A stretch of 64,000 nucleotides of DNA from Flectonema sp. DT1601 (taxonomy: Eukaryota; Euglenozoa; Diplonemea; Diplonemida; Diplonemidae), in NCBI GenBank assembly GCA_964019425.1, contig OZ025850.1, forward strand, positions 372,001 to 436,000, written 5' to 3'. This document shows positions 1-10,029 of this stretch, piece after piece. How positions within the stretch are numbered: position 1 is the first letter of the stretch; each line of letters begins with the position of its first letter. Under the pieces are notes generated by a model that saw only the letters and a program-made list of their open reading frames with translations, did no database searches and had not been told where the DNA came from. Made by a program: the position numbers and the translations under genes.

Positions 1-145
1 GCGATACAATAAGTGTAGTGACAAGTAACAAGAAAAAAAAAAGAAGAAAAAAGAAAAAAAAACTTCTGAAAGGAGTTGGTGGAAACCATTAATTTCAAAA
101 GTATAAAAAGAGTTCAATACGACTACACAACTTATGTAGATACGA

Positions 146-170
146 ACTGATGAGTGAAAACTTCATCAGT
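146..170 (-). other. 8-bp hairpin downstream of the coiled-coil gene
   Basis: The arms ACTGATGA and TCATCAGT pair perfectly around a 9-nt loop. The hairpin begins 26 nt after the stop codon of the minus-strand gene that ends at 196, so it would lie in its 3' UTR. It resembles the CTGATGA core of a hammerhead ribozyme only by chance, because the required GAAA partner strand is absent. A role in RNA 3' end formation is possible but not shown. Confidence 0.4.
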
Positions 171-195
171 GAGCATTGAGCTGGTTTCCTAAAAC

Positions 196-2328
196 TTAAA
201 TGAGAATATCCGAATCACTACTTCCAAGGCTGTCAACTGATCGAGGAATAGTAACATCATTGTTACCTTCTTTAGTTATCTGAAGAATATCACCGAATTG
301 GACTTGAGGTAACTTCCGATCAAATGAATGATTACCAAAAACTGACATCACAGACTCGCATGCTGTCCGCATCATCTCCGTTGAATTGGAGTCTTGAACA
401 TCTTTACAAATCGATATCAAATCATTTCTTATTATCTCCGTCTTACCTGCGAGGATGAGCAGCCTCTCAAACTGTAATAAGAACGAACGTACGTCTTGGG
501 AATTAAATTCGTCTTTCACCCTAACATTCGATACTACTCTGGGTTCTATTTCAGGGAGTACAGGAGTATTCCCTGAAATAGAAGGTTGTTCTTTGTCGAT
601 GGCTTTTGAGCTTTTACGTGCTCTTCTGCTTGCCTTGACTGGTCCTTTTGGTTTTTGGCTTCTGCTAGAATTTTGATTTGATGTAATTTCTGTTGGCTGT
701 TTTCGTTTTAAAAGCAGCCCAAGACCACATGTACAAGGTTCACTGAAATGTAAAAGTACAGCAGTCGCGGATATAATGACGCAGAGGGAAGATGGATTGT
801 ATATTTTATGTGTAGAGGGAAGAGGATGTTTTCTAGCGAGGTTAGATTTTGTTTTAATTATAAAAGGTCTACTTGGAGTTTTTGGTATGAGTTGGGAATC
901 TGATTTATCACGTTCAGACTTTGATGAATACTCGTCACCATCTACATGAGGTCTTCCTGTTGCTGAACAGAACGGTGAGAGTGTACAGACTTGAAGACAG
1001 CTAGAGCATCTTTTACCAGAAGGAGCTCCAGAATCTGGTACCAGCGATAAGTGAACTTTATCAATCCTTTCCATTACTTGTGATGCGTTGACTCCATGCC
1101 CTTCAGGTAACGATTTAAAACAATCTGCTGCGACCATTTGAAGCTTCTTAAGCAAACTTTGCGCCTCAGCCAAATGCTGACATATTCTTCTTGATTCTGA
1201 AGTGTATTCATCTCTCTCTTGACTTGCCTTTTCTAATGCCGAGATTGTATCCGACAGTAAGAGTCTTTGTTTGATTTCTTCATTTTGGAGGACTGCTATT
1301 TCATCCATAAGTGACTGTGCCATGTCCCCAGTTAGGAATGCTTGGTTTAAAATATTTGTTTCTCGTAAGGAGTTGGCTTCCTCTCTCGTATCTTCTAACT
1401 TTTTTAATATTTCTTGCAGTTCAGAACAGATTGTTTTCGCATTGTGAATCTGTTGATAGAATATTCTCCATGGTGAGTCTTTATCTCTGATGACTAAGTC
1501 AACAAGACGTTGTCCACATTCCTCAGGTGGGATCGACTCGTCTCTCGCAACTTCGCGAATCTCAGACCAAACCATTGAATCAAGCTGAGCAAAAGATTTA
1601 AAAAATATTTCAAACCCTTCTGGATCTGATTGGATAAGACTGTGAGGTCTCAGTTCTAAAAGACTACGAAGTCCTTTTCTCTTACCTCTTGGAGTGATAG
1701 CCTCACCAAGTGAGTTAATCGAATGAGATCTCGTTGGTGTTCTCGTTGCTATCGTCAACTCGCTGCTTTGCTGTTTTGGAATTGAAAGTTTCGGAACGAC
1801 AAGTGTCAATCCTGAATTCTCACGAGGAGAACTTTCTGAACTCTCAATTCGATTATTTCGTGTTGTTATAATATCCGGTCGAGGTACTTTCGGTTGCATC
1901 CATTTTTTCATTCCCTCAGTTGGATTGACAGCAGTAGAAGGATCAACGTATTGGGTGTACAGTTGATCTATTTTATGTTCTTTGTTGTTTTTAAGACCGT
2001 TCTCTCGGAGTCTATTCGCTTGTTCTACTAAGAACGTTGTCATCGATTCGATGTTCTCATTTGTGTTTGGACCTTCAACTTCTTCGTTGTCGTTGATGAA
2101 AACAGTTCTCAATTCCAAAAGCATTTTATCAAATGGCTGTCTCACCGATGCGTCAGAAAACGTTTCTCGCAATGCCTCGTAGCTTTCGATTACGCTGGTT
2201 CCACTTACGATGCCGAGGTTATTCGAATTTCGAGTTTTTTGCATCATTTTTGCCACCCTTCGTCTCTCTGCCTCACCTCCTTCGAAGATATCGATCGCCT
2301 CCTGTAGGATGGTCTTCTTTACTTTCAT
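196..2328 (-). CDS. Coiled-coil protein, 710 aa, unknown family
   Basis: I do not recognise this protein. It is a single uninterrupted frame starting at an ATG directly behind an A-rich leader. The N-terminal 90 residues are predicted helical. Residues about 115-230 are Ser/Pro/Thr-rich and probably disordered. A mostly helical region with heptad-like Leu spacing runs from about 230 to 430 and looks like a coiled coil. Then come a short Cys cluster (CSSCLQVC), a basic linker, a hydrophobic stretch near residues 518-535 followed by Lys/Arg, another basic linker (SRRARKSSK), and a C-terminal helical part ending in Asp/Ser-rich sequence. The hydrophobic stretch could be a membrane anchor or a buried helix. 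It is the last gene of the minus-strand block in this window. A scaffold or cytoskeletal role would fit the layout, but that is inference only. Confidence 0.75.
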   Translation of the reverse strand: MKVKKTILQEAIDIFEGGEAERRRVAKMMQKTRNSNNLGIVSGTSVIESYEALRETFSDASVRQPFDKMLLELRTVFINDNEEVEGPNTNENIESMTTFLVEQANRLRENGLKNNKEHKIDQLYTQYVDPSTAVNPTEGMKKWMQPKVPRPDIITTRNNRIESSESSPRENSGLTLVVPKLSIPKQQSSELTIATRTPTRSHSINSLGEAITPRGKRKGLRSLLELRPHSLIQSDPEGFEIFFKSFAQLDSMVWSEIREVARDESIPPEECGQRLVDLVIRDKDSPWRIFYQQIHNAKTICSELQEILKKLEDTREEANSLRETNILNQAFLTGDMAQSLMDEIAVLQNEEIKQRLLLSDTISALEKASQERDEYTSESRRICQHLAEAQSLLKKLQMVAADCFKSLPEGHGVNASQVMERIDKVHLSLVPDSGAPSGKRCSSCLQVCTLSPFCSATGRPHVDGDEYSSKSERDKSDSQLIPKTPSRPFIIKTKSNLARKHPLPSTHKIYNPSSLCVIISATAVLLHFSEPCTCGLGLLLKRKQPTEITSNQNSSRSQKPKGPVKASRRARKSSKAIDKEQPSISGNTPVLPEIEPRVVSNVRVKDEFNSQDVRSFLLQFERLLILAGKTEIIRNDLISICKDVQDSNSTEMMRTACESVMSVFGNHSFDRKLPQVQFGDILQITKEGNNDVTIPRSVDSLGSSDSDILI

Positions 2329-2523
2329 TTTTTATGTTTTTTTATTTTATTTTTTACTTCGTCTGAAGGGGAGTTTAAACCTTTTTTTTAGGTAGTCAAA
2401 AAAAAAAAAGTATTTTGCTGTTAATTCCTAAAGGCGGGTATTCACGCCATACGACAGCGCATTTTCTCGTTATTATATGAAAACTACCAACAACTTCTAT
2501 AACTAGAAAAGTGTAACTAAAAA

Positions 2524-2915
2524 TTACTGTGAGGCAAAGACAGTTTTCAAAACAGTCTCTTTCCCCTTAGGTGCATACAACACATTGATTTCTCTGTACT
2601 CTGCAGTCTTTAAATCCGATGTTATTCTTTTTGCAACTAACTGGTCGACACTTTCCCTGTTTGTTTTTTAGTATTTAAAGTGTGTCTGTGTCAGAGTACG
2701 AGGAGGAAATGAATATAAAAACGAACCCATTTCTGTCCTGGAAAGCTGCATTGCGGTTCGGGACACTTTCCGATTGACTCTACGCAATCTAAAGCACCAC
2801 CACCTACTAACGAATATCCGATTCGAGAATAACTGGGAGCTTTAGAACTCCCTCCTAAACTGCCACCTCCGAGAGATAGTTGTGCCTCACCACCTCCACC
2901 AAGCATGTTTCCCAT
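2524..2915 (-). CDS. Small Gly-rich/Cys protein, two exons
   Basis: Exon 1 (2727-2915) encodes 63 residues beginning MGNMLGGGG and containing a Cys segment (DCVESIGKCPEPQC). Read through, the frame meets a stop after 11 odd hydrophobic residues. A donor GTTCGT at 2726-2721, a TACTAA branch-like site, and an acceptor CAG at 2643-2641 define an 86-nt intron, almost the same length as the 85-nt intron of the yippee-like gene nearby. Exon 2 (2524-2640) then adds 38 residues (LVAKRITSDLKTAEYREINV and more) to a TAA, giving 101 aa. Exon 2 has good coding character. An MG start followed by N suggests possible N-myristoylation, although the Ser at position 6 typical of that signal is missing. Family unknown. 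The splice model is inference. An alternative acceptor at 2656-2655 would give a shorter Cys-rich tail in another frame. Confidence 0.5.
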
Positions 2916-3067
2916 CTCAGTGTTTGTTTACTTCGTTAGGAACATATGTTGTGTAAGACTGAGTGTTGTAAAATAAGTGAAAGTAATTAAAATTATCAAA
3001 ATCTGAAACTAACACAAAACGATTACCGTTGAGAACACAACACATGAAGAGTGGCTACTCTCTACAG

Positions 3068-3583
3068 TCAATCAGGATTAGTAATCTTTCTCGCATTGTC
3101 ATCAAAGAAAACAGATCCACTCTTCCCACCAGACTTTGATCTCAACAGCACCGAGTCAATCTGATGATGATTAAGAAGACGAGCAGCAGTCAGAGCTGCG
3201 AAAGCAGCAGCTGCCAGCGCCTCCATTTCAACGCCGGTTTTTCCAGGAGTGGAAGATACAGTTCTTATGATTATATCATTCTTATCAATAATACACTTAC
3301 TTGTTGTGTTTAGAGGCATCAACGGATGACAGAATGGAATAACATCCGGTGTGGACAACGCTCCTTGAACTGCCGCGTTTTCAACAGCCATTTCAATCGC
3401 TTCTCGGCGTTCTTTAAATTCTTCGATTTTAACATTCCGGAGTCGGGCTTCGGCCACTGCCACCCTCTCAGTTATTTTCTTACTTTTAATATTGACCATA
3501 GCAGGTCTAGAAGCATCTTTTTCATTAACATGAGTGAAAGACGCGCTTGTTACAATTCTACGCACCTGAGTGTAGGATCTCAT
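3068..3583 (-). CDS. MoaC-family protein (cyclic pyranopterin monophosphate synthase fold), divergent
   Basis: 171 aa, about the length of bacterial MoaC plus a short N-terminal extension. MoaC enzymes make cyclic pyranopterin monophosphate in molybdenum-cofactor synthesis. Family landmarks in order are FTHVNEK, MVNIKSKKITERVAVAEA, VIPFCHPLMPLN (substrate-binding His), TGVEMEALAAAAFAALTAA, and the C-terminal signature SKSGGKSG. The first 14 residues (with RR) could be a mitochondrial presequence, where this step normally happens in eukaryotes. Several residues known to matter in E. coli MoaC appear replaced. The segment that normally reads YDMCKA, with the active-site Asp128 and Lys131, reads ARLLNH. 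The K-R pair before the CHPL motif is L-S. So the fold is clear but activity is doubtful. No MoaA partner is in the window. Confidence 0.88.
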   Translation of the reverse strand: MRSYTQVRRIVTSASFTHVNEKDASRPAMVNIKSKKITERVAVAEARLRNVKIEEFKERREAIEMAVENAAVQGALSTPDVIPFCHPLMPLNTTSKCIIDKNDIIIRTVSSTPGKTGVEMEALAAAAFAALTAARLLNHHQIDSVLLRSKSGGKSGSVFFDDNARKITNPD

Positions 3584-3744
3584 ATGTACAGGAAGACCTG
3601 TTGAAGGAAATCATAAGAGAACGAAAAGAAAACATTCTTCACATCTTATCACCTCCTCAGGATGATAAAAAGACGATAACTTTTTCGATTACGTCTTCGC
3701 ATCTGATAAAAAGCAATCTAAATAATAAGATGGCAAAATAACAC

Positions 3745-3788
3745 GGCGTTGATACCCTGCGGGATTGAACCACACAGTATGTAACGCC
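3745..3788 (-). other. Two-tier stem-loop between the MoaC-like and Cys-rich genes
   Basis: On the minus strand GGCGTT pairs with AACGCC, and inside it CTGTG pairs with CGCAG (one G-U pair) around a loop containing GGTTCAATCC, with 5-nt internal loops on both sides. It lies in the 3' UTR of the gene ending at 3830 or the 5' region of the MoaC-like gene. The loop resembles a tRNA T-loop (B box), so it may be a tRNA-derived scrap. It is too short (44 nt) for a tRNA. Confidence 0.35.
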
Positions 3789-3829
3789 TGAAACCTTTGG
3801 TACAATCATAAGTTGTAATGAAATGGTTC

Positions 3830-4258
3830 TTAATCAATATCAAAGAGGTCGGGGGTTTTGTGGGCTTCACGAGACATGCAACTTTTAAAGCAATGCTTGT
3901 CTCCGTATCCCCAAAGGGAACATCTAGTTTCGGGATCGCAACAAGACAATAAATCAGAGGCTATAACGAACCTGTCTTTCTTACCTCCGAGTTCCTGATC
4001 GTCCGGTACTCTCGGAGGGTTTTTAGCTTTTTTGAATTCTTTAAATGATCTCCCAGTTCTACACATCCCATAAAAGTGTTGACGACACTCTGCTGTGCAC
4101 TTTTCAGCTACACCGACGAAGCTCGTAAATTTTGATTCTGTTTTCGGAGCAACAACCGCATGCTGAATGTTTCTCTCAGCACCCGAACGCATTCTACTTT
4201 CCCAAAAAGGACGCCACATTCTGGTACTCGTACCGTCTTCGTTAACATCATTCGGCAT
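3830..4258 (-). CDS. Small Cys-rich protein, 142 aa, unknown
   Basis: I do not recognise the family. The ATG follows a strongly A-rich leader, as in neighbouring genes. There is no signal peptide or membrane segment. Cysteines fall in two groups: C-x3-C-x7-C near residues 54-66 (CTAECRQHFYGMC) and CC-x5-C-x9-C-x3-C near residues 106-128 (CCDPETRCSLWGYGDKHCFKSC). The spacing suggests a small disulfide-bonded or metal-binding protein, like twin-Cys proteins of the mitochondrial intermembrane space, although no standard CX9C pair is complete. The frame is intact and uninterrupted. The amino-acid mix (W, Y, G, C, charged residues) supports real coding. Confidence 0.6.
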   Translation of the reverse strand: MPNDVNEDGTSTRMWRPFWESRMRSGAERNIQHAVVAPKTESKFTSFVGVAEKCTAECRQHFYGMCRTGRSFKEFKKAKNPPRVPDDQELGGKKDRFVIASDLLSCCDPETRCSLWGYGDKHCFKSCMSREAHKTPDLFDID

Positions 4259-4887
4259 CTTTTTTTGTTTTTTTCAATAAAATACAAACAAAAAAGAATG
4301 AAAAAAAAAAAAAAAAAAAAATCCCACTTCTGTTGGTACATAAAGGTAATAAATAAACAAATATCACCGCTACATTATAACTAAATCTATATCTGGTTCT
4401 CAAGCCACTTTTTCACATGTTATGGGTAATCTGCATAAAATTCAAATTCATAAGCCTTCCGTTAAAATCTCAAATCTCAACAAGGCTAATCACCTTATCC
4501 AAAAAAAAAAAAAAGAAATCTTAAAAAAAAACATTAAAAAATCGATTGGATTCTGTTTTTTTTTTTTTTTTTTTTTGTAACAATATGGCACATGAAGGTG
4601 GTGTATATTTATTCCTTTTTTCTTATTTCTCATTTTTTTTTTTTTTCGAACAGAGAAGGAAACCGGGATAGACTAATAAAGAAAGGGAGAAAAAAAAAAA
4701 AAACATCGGCAAGAAAGGGGATGCTTTGGCTCGCGTACTTCTGTCTTGGTACTAACTCAACTCAAAAATATACATCAAACGCAAAGCACTGTCAGATGTT
4801 AAGAACATCATTCCCATTAGAAATTAAACACATAATCGAAATAAGCGGCAGTGGGGATACAAATAAACATATTAAGAAATACTTTCT
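4259..4887. other. Gene-free stretch, A/T homopolymers
   Basis: This holds the 5' leader of the Cys-rich gene and the region downstream of the yippee-like gene. It is dominated by A and T runs of 10-19 nt. The short open frames here are poly-Lys/poly-Phe artefacts. I see no gene. Confidence 0.6.
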
Positions 4888-5082
4888 CTAAGAAGACTCA
4901 GAGAAATCTTCCGACGACATCGTCGAGGAAACATTTGATGATACAGTCTTCATTGACCAATTCCATGGTGCTGTTTGCACTAATTTTTTAACCAACAGTT
5001 TTTCTATAATATACTTTCCTTCTTTATAACGTTGGCTCGGATCTTGGGCATGTTCCTGTGTTTTTGTTTTTTTTTTTTTTCG

Positions 5083-5116
<34 letters not shown>

Positions 5117-5392
5117 ATAATAACACCAATTTGCACATACATATTTCCATCCCAGATTTATGTCACATCCAGTGCAGTAGATATCTGCTACCTGATGATG
5201 GCCAGTCATGAGAACTCTGTCCTCAACTGCTCCGAGTGTAACATTAACAACTCCATCAAAGAGATAGGCTCGTCCATGTTTTCCCTTAAAACTCTTGGAC
5301 ATAATGCTATCGTATGCCACTACATGAGTCAGACAACCACAACAAACGTAAATTGGAGTAGCGTCTAAGTAGCTTTTATGGATGCGACCCAT
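4888..5392 (-). CDS. Yippee-like zinc-binding protein (YPEL family), two exons
   Basis: Exon 1 (5141-5392, 84 aa) runs from MGRIHKSYLD to GWKY. Exon 2 (4888-5055) continues EHAQDPSQRYKEGKYIIE. The joined protein is 139 aa. The yippee signature is exact: Cys17-x2-Cys20, 52 residues, Cys73-x2-Cys76, with SKSFKGKHGRAYLF, VVNVTLGAVEDRVLMTGHH and VADIYC in between. The family is a small single-zinc domain, often nuclear or centrosomal and linked to ubiquitin ligase (CTLH/GID-associated) and stress functions. The intron (5056-5140, 85 nt) has a GTATGT donor and a CACAG acceptor. The splice falls between Y84 and E85, where all family members read GWKYE. The C-terminal tail after KYIIE is Ser-rich and unlike animal YPEL proteins. 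The intron is full of A/T runs. Confidence 0.93.
5056..5140 (-). other. Intron of the yippee-like gene
   Basis: 85-nt intron with donor GTATGT and acceptor CACAG. Removing it restores the family-conserved GWKY/EHA junction without any gap, so this is the best-supported intron in the window. It sets the expected intron size for this genome. It contains a run of about 24 T and a second run of 14 A on the coding strand. Confidence 0.92.
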
Positions 5393-6173
5393 TTTTTTAA
5401 TTTTAGAAGGGAAGAAGAGAGAAAAAAAAAAAAAAAAAGAAAAAAAAAACTTGTTTTACGCCCCGATGCTGTTGTCGTTGCCTGGGAAATGAAAAAAAAA
5501 GTTTAGCTGTTTTTTTTTTTTTTTTTTTTTAAAAACACAAATAACCTTGAGTAAAAAAATAATCCAAAATTGTTGTACTGGAAAGTAGCAAATTACGGAC
5601 ACTTGACTACAGATAATGTGGTTTTGTTTTGTTTTGTTTTGTTTTTTTATGTATTTTTTTTTTTTTCTCACGACGAATAAATGATGATCATGAAGAAAAT
5701 AAAAAGAATATGAGAAACAAACGTGGAAAGGTAGAAAAAATTGAGAGAGATACATAAAAAAACACGCATCAACCGCCACTAAATTCTATTAACAATAAAC
5801 AAACAAAAGACATAACACGTGTAAATAAGAGAAAAGAGGAAATGAATTAAACAGTTCATCGAAATTAACCATTTTTTTTTTTTTTTTTTTTTCATCTTTG
5901 ACCTTTGGTCAATAAACAATAAGAAGGAAAGAAATTAACATGAAAATGTTAATACCCAAACTCATGAAAAAAGAATTGGCTTTTATCTTCAACTATACAG
6001 AAAATAATGATATAACAACTGTGATTTTTTGTTTGTGCACGAAACCGTGAACCGTGAACCGACTTAAACTGATAAAGCTAAAGGAGGTTTACGTGTGCTG
6101 CCCAACATTCTTTTTCGTTCTTACAATACTTTGTTAAATGCAAAAAAAAAAAAAAAAAAGGGGGAAAAGATTT
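5393..6173. other. Intergenic, A/T-rich, no gene seen
   Basis: A- and T-runs, a GTTTT microsatellite near 5622-5645, and a short direct repeat of GAACCGTGAACCG near 6048. No open frame with coding character. It contains the 3' flank of the potassium channel gene and the leader of the yippee-like gene. Confidence 0.6.
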
Positions 6174-9113
6174 TTAAAATTCACTTTGTCGACGTTTTTT
6201 TATTGATGACTTTTTTTTTTTATTACTGTTAACAAGTGGATTCGATGGTTTTCTAAAATCCTCAGGTGACAAGTCAGGAAAGACTGACATGTTTTCACGA
6301 ACTGCATCACATGCAAGTACGAACAATCGATCATCCCTACGAGCCCTTGAATCACTTTTTGGACACAAAAAGACATACGGAGCATTAGACTTACTTTTAA
6401 CAACTGGCGAACGATAAAACCCGATAGGAAGCATGTGATATTTCAAAACAAGATGCTTCATTATAATGGTAAAAGTCTCACCAACCCACTGAGAAGGAAC
6501 CGGAATAGTAGTCAACTTCGAAGACTGAAATCCGTTGTATCCTTTAGCGGGAGCTAAGAACAATTGCAACACCAATAACAGTTCAGGATTATAAAAAACC
6601 TGACAGAGTAATGCGTCCATGACTTGATCAGAAAACACTCTCCCAGCTGCATATGACGGTACGATGTAATCATTACTCTCAGTGACCTTACCAAGAAGGG
6701 TTTCATTGTGTCTTGGAGGCAGATATCGAGTGTTTTGTTTATGAACAAGTTCAACAACAACAAAAGGAGGATTCTCACATTGTTTTGTAGCTGTTTTCAA
6801 ACAAGTAAATGCAGCGATAGCATCGAAATCTGCGATCATATCCTCTCCATTAGCATCCTGAAAGTCTGTTGGGTATCTTAATTTAGTACCACCAAACGTA
6901 GCACTGAACAAAACTATGCAAGTCTTCGCTTGCTGAGCCCGACACTTGTGAAAGTGTTGCTCACACCTCCCTGATCCAATAAAGAAGAACAGCTCTGGAA
7001 ACTTCACCAAAGTTCGCAAAATAGGAAGTTCTGGAATGCTAGGTAACATGACAATGACAGCTGGGACTGGCCCAAGTTTAGGATCCAAGTATCCTCTTAA
7101 AGAGGTCATATAATAAGGTAAGTATTGTGGTTGGTGGCTGACTACAATTATATGACCAGACATTGTTGGAGGTGCCTCTTCAATTATTCTACTGGAGTTT
7201 GAAACTTTGTAATTTTCGTCTGCATCACAAGACATTAAGGGAATTAGTGGAGGCATTGGACGTATGTTAGTTTGCTTACTGACATTGTCAGCAGATCTTT
7301 TAACCAACGAAGACAATAAGTCCTCTTCCGGAGCAACACTAGGAACAGTTCCCTCCGTGTTATCAACCTTAGAGATGTCAGTGAAGTTGGGTCCGCCACA
7401 TCTGGTTGACTGACTGACTATGACGAGATCTCCTTCGAAGACTTCAATTTGTTTTGGAATCTTGCTGTCAGTAGCAAATAAGAAACCTCTATCACTCTTA
7501 CAAATAACATAAGATGAAATGCTATTGGAAGGGTGGAGCATACAGATGTTGTCTTCTTGTGGTTTTTGAACAGCGAATAACAACGATTCCCACTCAGCAT
7601 ATACAAAACAACAAACCTCTCCAAAAGTTCGTCCAACAAAAGCCTGAGGGAATTCTAATGGATAGATTTCATAAGATATGCCGTGACAGTATTCATTCAA
7701 CCAATCTTGTAGATGACGTCGTTCTTCTGATGAATCGTCGTCAGGACTTGTTTCATCAACGACAACATCCTCACCTTCATTTCTAAATAGGTTACAAAAT
7801 AATGTTGAAAACCCTGACACGATGCTACTCATCGCTAGAATATTCATTTTTAACTCTCGCAGACAGACGACGTGATCTGCTCCAGCAGATACGACTTGTT
7901 CTTTATTTTCCGGCATCAGCAACTGAACGAAAACAGGAACTTCAGGAGCATGATTCTTAACACTCAAAACTCTCATAATAGTTTCACAATCTGTTGCTTG
8001 AGGTTCTGTTGTAAGTTTGTCTGATAAAAAGAAACACGCCACGGCCTCAGAAAACTTCATTCGGTGTAAGTCAACATCGTCAAGAGAAGACCCCTCAAAG
8101 TATTGTACTCTAGATCCGTATATTCCATTTTGACCGAATAGTAGTTTAATTGTTTTTGTTGGAGGAGCAGGACTAAGTAGCACAACAACCATTTGATGGT
8201 GTCCGTGAGCTTCGTGAAAGAATTCCATCAGAAACGAGAGTAGATTACCGTAATCGAAATAGCCACAGACGAGAACGTGTTGTCGGTTTTCTTGAGGGAC
8301 GAATGTACCTCCATAGTGTGATGTGAGTGCCATAAGTTCTGATAGTTTTCCAGTCTCACGAGGAATTATTATAACAGAGGCAGTTACAAAGATCATGACC
8401 ATAACCCTTCCTACTGCAGTTTTTGGAGTGATGTCACCATACCCAACGGTTGTTAGTGTGATGACGACAAAATAGACAGCGTCATGGAAATCACTCAGCT
8501 GGGGATTTCCTTCTTCGTTATCCAACCACGGAACTCTAGCAGTCTTTTCAACCAAATGAAGTAATGCAGCTGTTATAAATATTAATGTTAAAAGGGTGTA
8601 GACGAGAATATTAATTTGTTTTTTTAAATTATCCGGATCACCCCTCTTTGAGACCGTCACCACACGATATCCTCTGAGAATTCTAATGAGTCTAACCACT
8701 CTAAGGAATTGAAGAAAAAATATAAATTGGGATGCTTCACCCTGAGAGTCATCAAGTACAAAGACGAACACTACAGGTAAAATGCACAGAATGTCGAGTA
8801 CGGATGTACCTTTTAAAGCGAATCGACATCTACTTTCTGACAAATACATTCGAATGACGTAGTCCGCAGAAAAGAATGCAGCAACAATAACCTCAACGCA
8901 CTTGGACCAAATCGGTGTCTCTGTAGCAACTGAATAGGTCTCTACGACGTACATTATCGCACTTGCTATGCTAAATATTAAAACTGCCTTATCCCATTTT
9001 CTATATAGCTCAGTCCCGTACCATGTTTTTAGTGCTTGCAGTCGAAGGCATTCATCCTCCGGTTCTTTAACGCATTCGTTCAAGTTCGATCCCGGCCTGC
9101 TATACAAACTCAT
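6174..9113 (-). CDS. SLO-family (large-conductance type) potassium channel subunit
   Basis: 979 aa in one exon, with an ATG directly after an A-rich leader. It forms a tetrameric K+ channel in a membrane. Six membrane segments are visible: S1 about 42-60, S2 72-90, S3 104-120, S4 136-152 with regularly spaced Arg (RVVRLIRILRGYR), S5 167-187 and S6 233-251. The pore helix ends in the selectivity filter TVGYGD at 222-227. The first gating-ring RCK domain starts at about 278 (HVLVCGYFDYGNLLSFLMEFFH). The second starts near 655 (GHIIVVSHQPQYLPYYMTSL). The later stretch AAGRVFSDQVMDALLCQVFYNPE matches the region AAGxVFSxxMLDTLLYQ known from SLO2/KCNT channels. I see no acidic calcium-bowl string, so gating may differ from SLO1 (BK). 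There is no S0 segment ahead of S1, also as in SLO2. The C terminus is Lys-rich. Exact subfamily is inference. Confidence 0.93.
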   Translation of the reverse strand: MSLYSRPGSNLNECVKEPEDECLRLQALKTWYGTELYRKWDKAVLIFSIASAIMYVVETYSVATETPIWSKCVEVIVAAFFSADYVIRMYLSESRCRFALKGTSVLDILCILPVVFVFVLDDSQGEASQFIFFLQFLRVVRLIRILRGYRVVTVSKRGDPDNLKKQINILVYTLLTLIFITAALLHLVEKTARVPWLDNEEGNPQLSDFHDAVYFVVITLTTVGYGDITPKTAVGRVMVMIFVTASVIIIPRETGKLSELMALTSHYGGTFVPQENRQHVLVCGYFDYGNLLSFLMEFFHEAHGHHQMVVVLLSPAPPTKTIKLLFGQNGIYGSRVQYFEGSSLDDVDLHRMKFSEAVACFFLSDKLTTEPQATDCETIMRVLSVKNHAPEVPVFVQLLMPENKEQVVSAGADHVVCLRELKMNILAMSSIVSGFSTLFCNLFRNEGEDVVVDETSPDDDSSEERRHLQDWLNEYCHGISYEIYPLEFPQAFVGRTFGEVCCFVYAEWESLLFAVQKPQEDNICMLHPSNSISSYVICKSDRGFLFATDSKIPKQIEVFEGDLVIVSQSTRCGGPNFTDISKVDNTEGTVPSVAPEEDLLSSLVKRSADNVSKQTNIRPMPPLIPLMSCDADENYKVSNSSRIIEEAPPTMSGHIIVVSHQPQYLPYYMTSLRGYLDPKLGPVPAVIVMLPSIPELPILRTLVKFPELFFFIGSGRCEQHFHKCRAQQAKTCIVLFSATFGGTKLRYPTDFQDANGEDMIADFDAIAAFTCLKTATKQCENPPFVVVELVHKQNTRYLPPRHNETLLGKVTESNDYIVPSYAAGRVFSDQVMDALLCQVFYNPELLLVLQLFLAPAKGYNGFQSSKLTTIPVPSQWVGETFTIIMKHLVLKYHMLPIGFYRSPVVKSKSNAPYVFLCPKSDSRARRDDRLFVLACDAVRENMSVFPDLSPEDFRKPSNPLVNSNKKKKSSIKKRRQSEF

Positions 9114-9241
9114 GTTTGTTTGTTTTTAAATTTACGATTGTTATTTTGTCATCTTTTATTTTTTTTTTTTTTTTCTAGTGAGGGGTGATAATTAAGAATT
9201 TATTTGGTACCGCACCAAGTGATTAAATTCAAGAACAGAAT

Positions 9242-9275
<34 letters not shown>

Positions 9276-9530
9276 CGTCGGTGAGTCAGTTGGGGGGGTA
9301 GGCACGTGATGTTGACAAGTTGTAAATTAGAGTAACACATTAACCCGGTTGAGGGATCGATCGCTCTGATGAGAAATAAAACAAAAACTATTCCACAAAG
9401 GGGATGAAACTTTGACAATGTATGAACAGTAACAACTTTAAGATATTAATCAAAAATTAATATCAAAGCACTTGACTGAAAAAAAAATATGGGGAAGCAA
9501 TGTTGGCTTAATTCCTACAACGAAAATGTT

Positions 9531-9562
<32 letters not shown>

Positions 9563-10029
9563 TCAAAAGAAATAATAAAGGGTGGCTATGTAATGTCGAT
9601 GCTCTCACAAGGTTACTGGAACTTGAGGTTATTTTCCTCCTCCTCCTTCAGGCAACTAATCTACTAAAAAAAAAAAATTTAACACATTCATATCCAACAT
9701 AATAGCATCCCACTTCCCTCCACGAAGCCACGTGAAGGTCATGGTCTGCAACTCTAACAAGTCATGAAAGGGAAGGATAATATCTATGCAAAAAGAATGG
9801 CGGGTTTTTTTTTTTTTTTTTTTGTCTGTTTTTGTTTTGGTTTTGGTTTTTTTTGCACACGGACACATCAGTGATTTTTTTATTTTTTTTTTTATTTTTT
9901 TTTCCCCCCCTCGCTTCTAAATATAACCTGCAAGACTCAGTCAGTCGCCACGATCAGGTGTGCCCTACGAGCAGAAGCTCGAGGTTGAAAAGTAGTCCCG
10001 CATTGGAGTTACGTTTTTTTCATTTTTTT
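9114..10029. other. Intergenic, T-tract rich, no gene seen
   Basis: At least seven T runs of 15-33 nt and scattered G/C-poor sequence. This includes the A-rich leader of the potassium channel gene and the 3' flank of the acidic protein gene. I find no RNA gene or open frame with coding character. Confidence 0.6.

Noticed and set aside
146-172. Hammerhead ribozyme core CTGATGAG
   Set aside because: The second conserved strand and the cleavage context are missing; the sequence is a plain hairpin.
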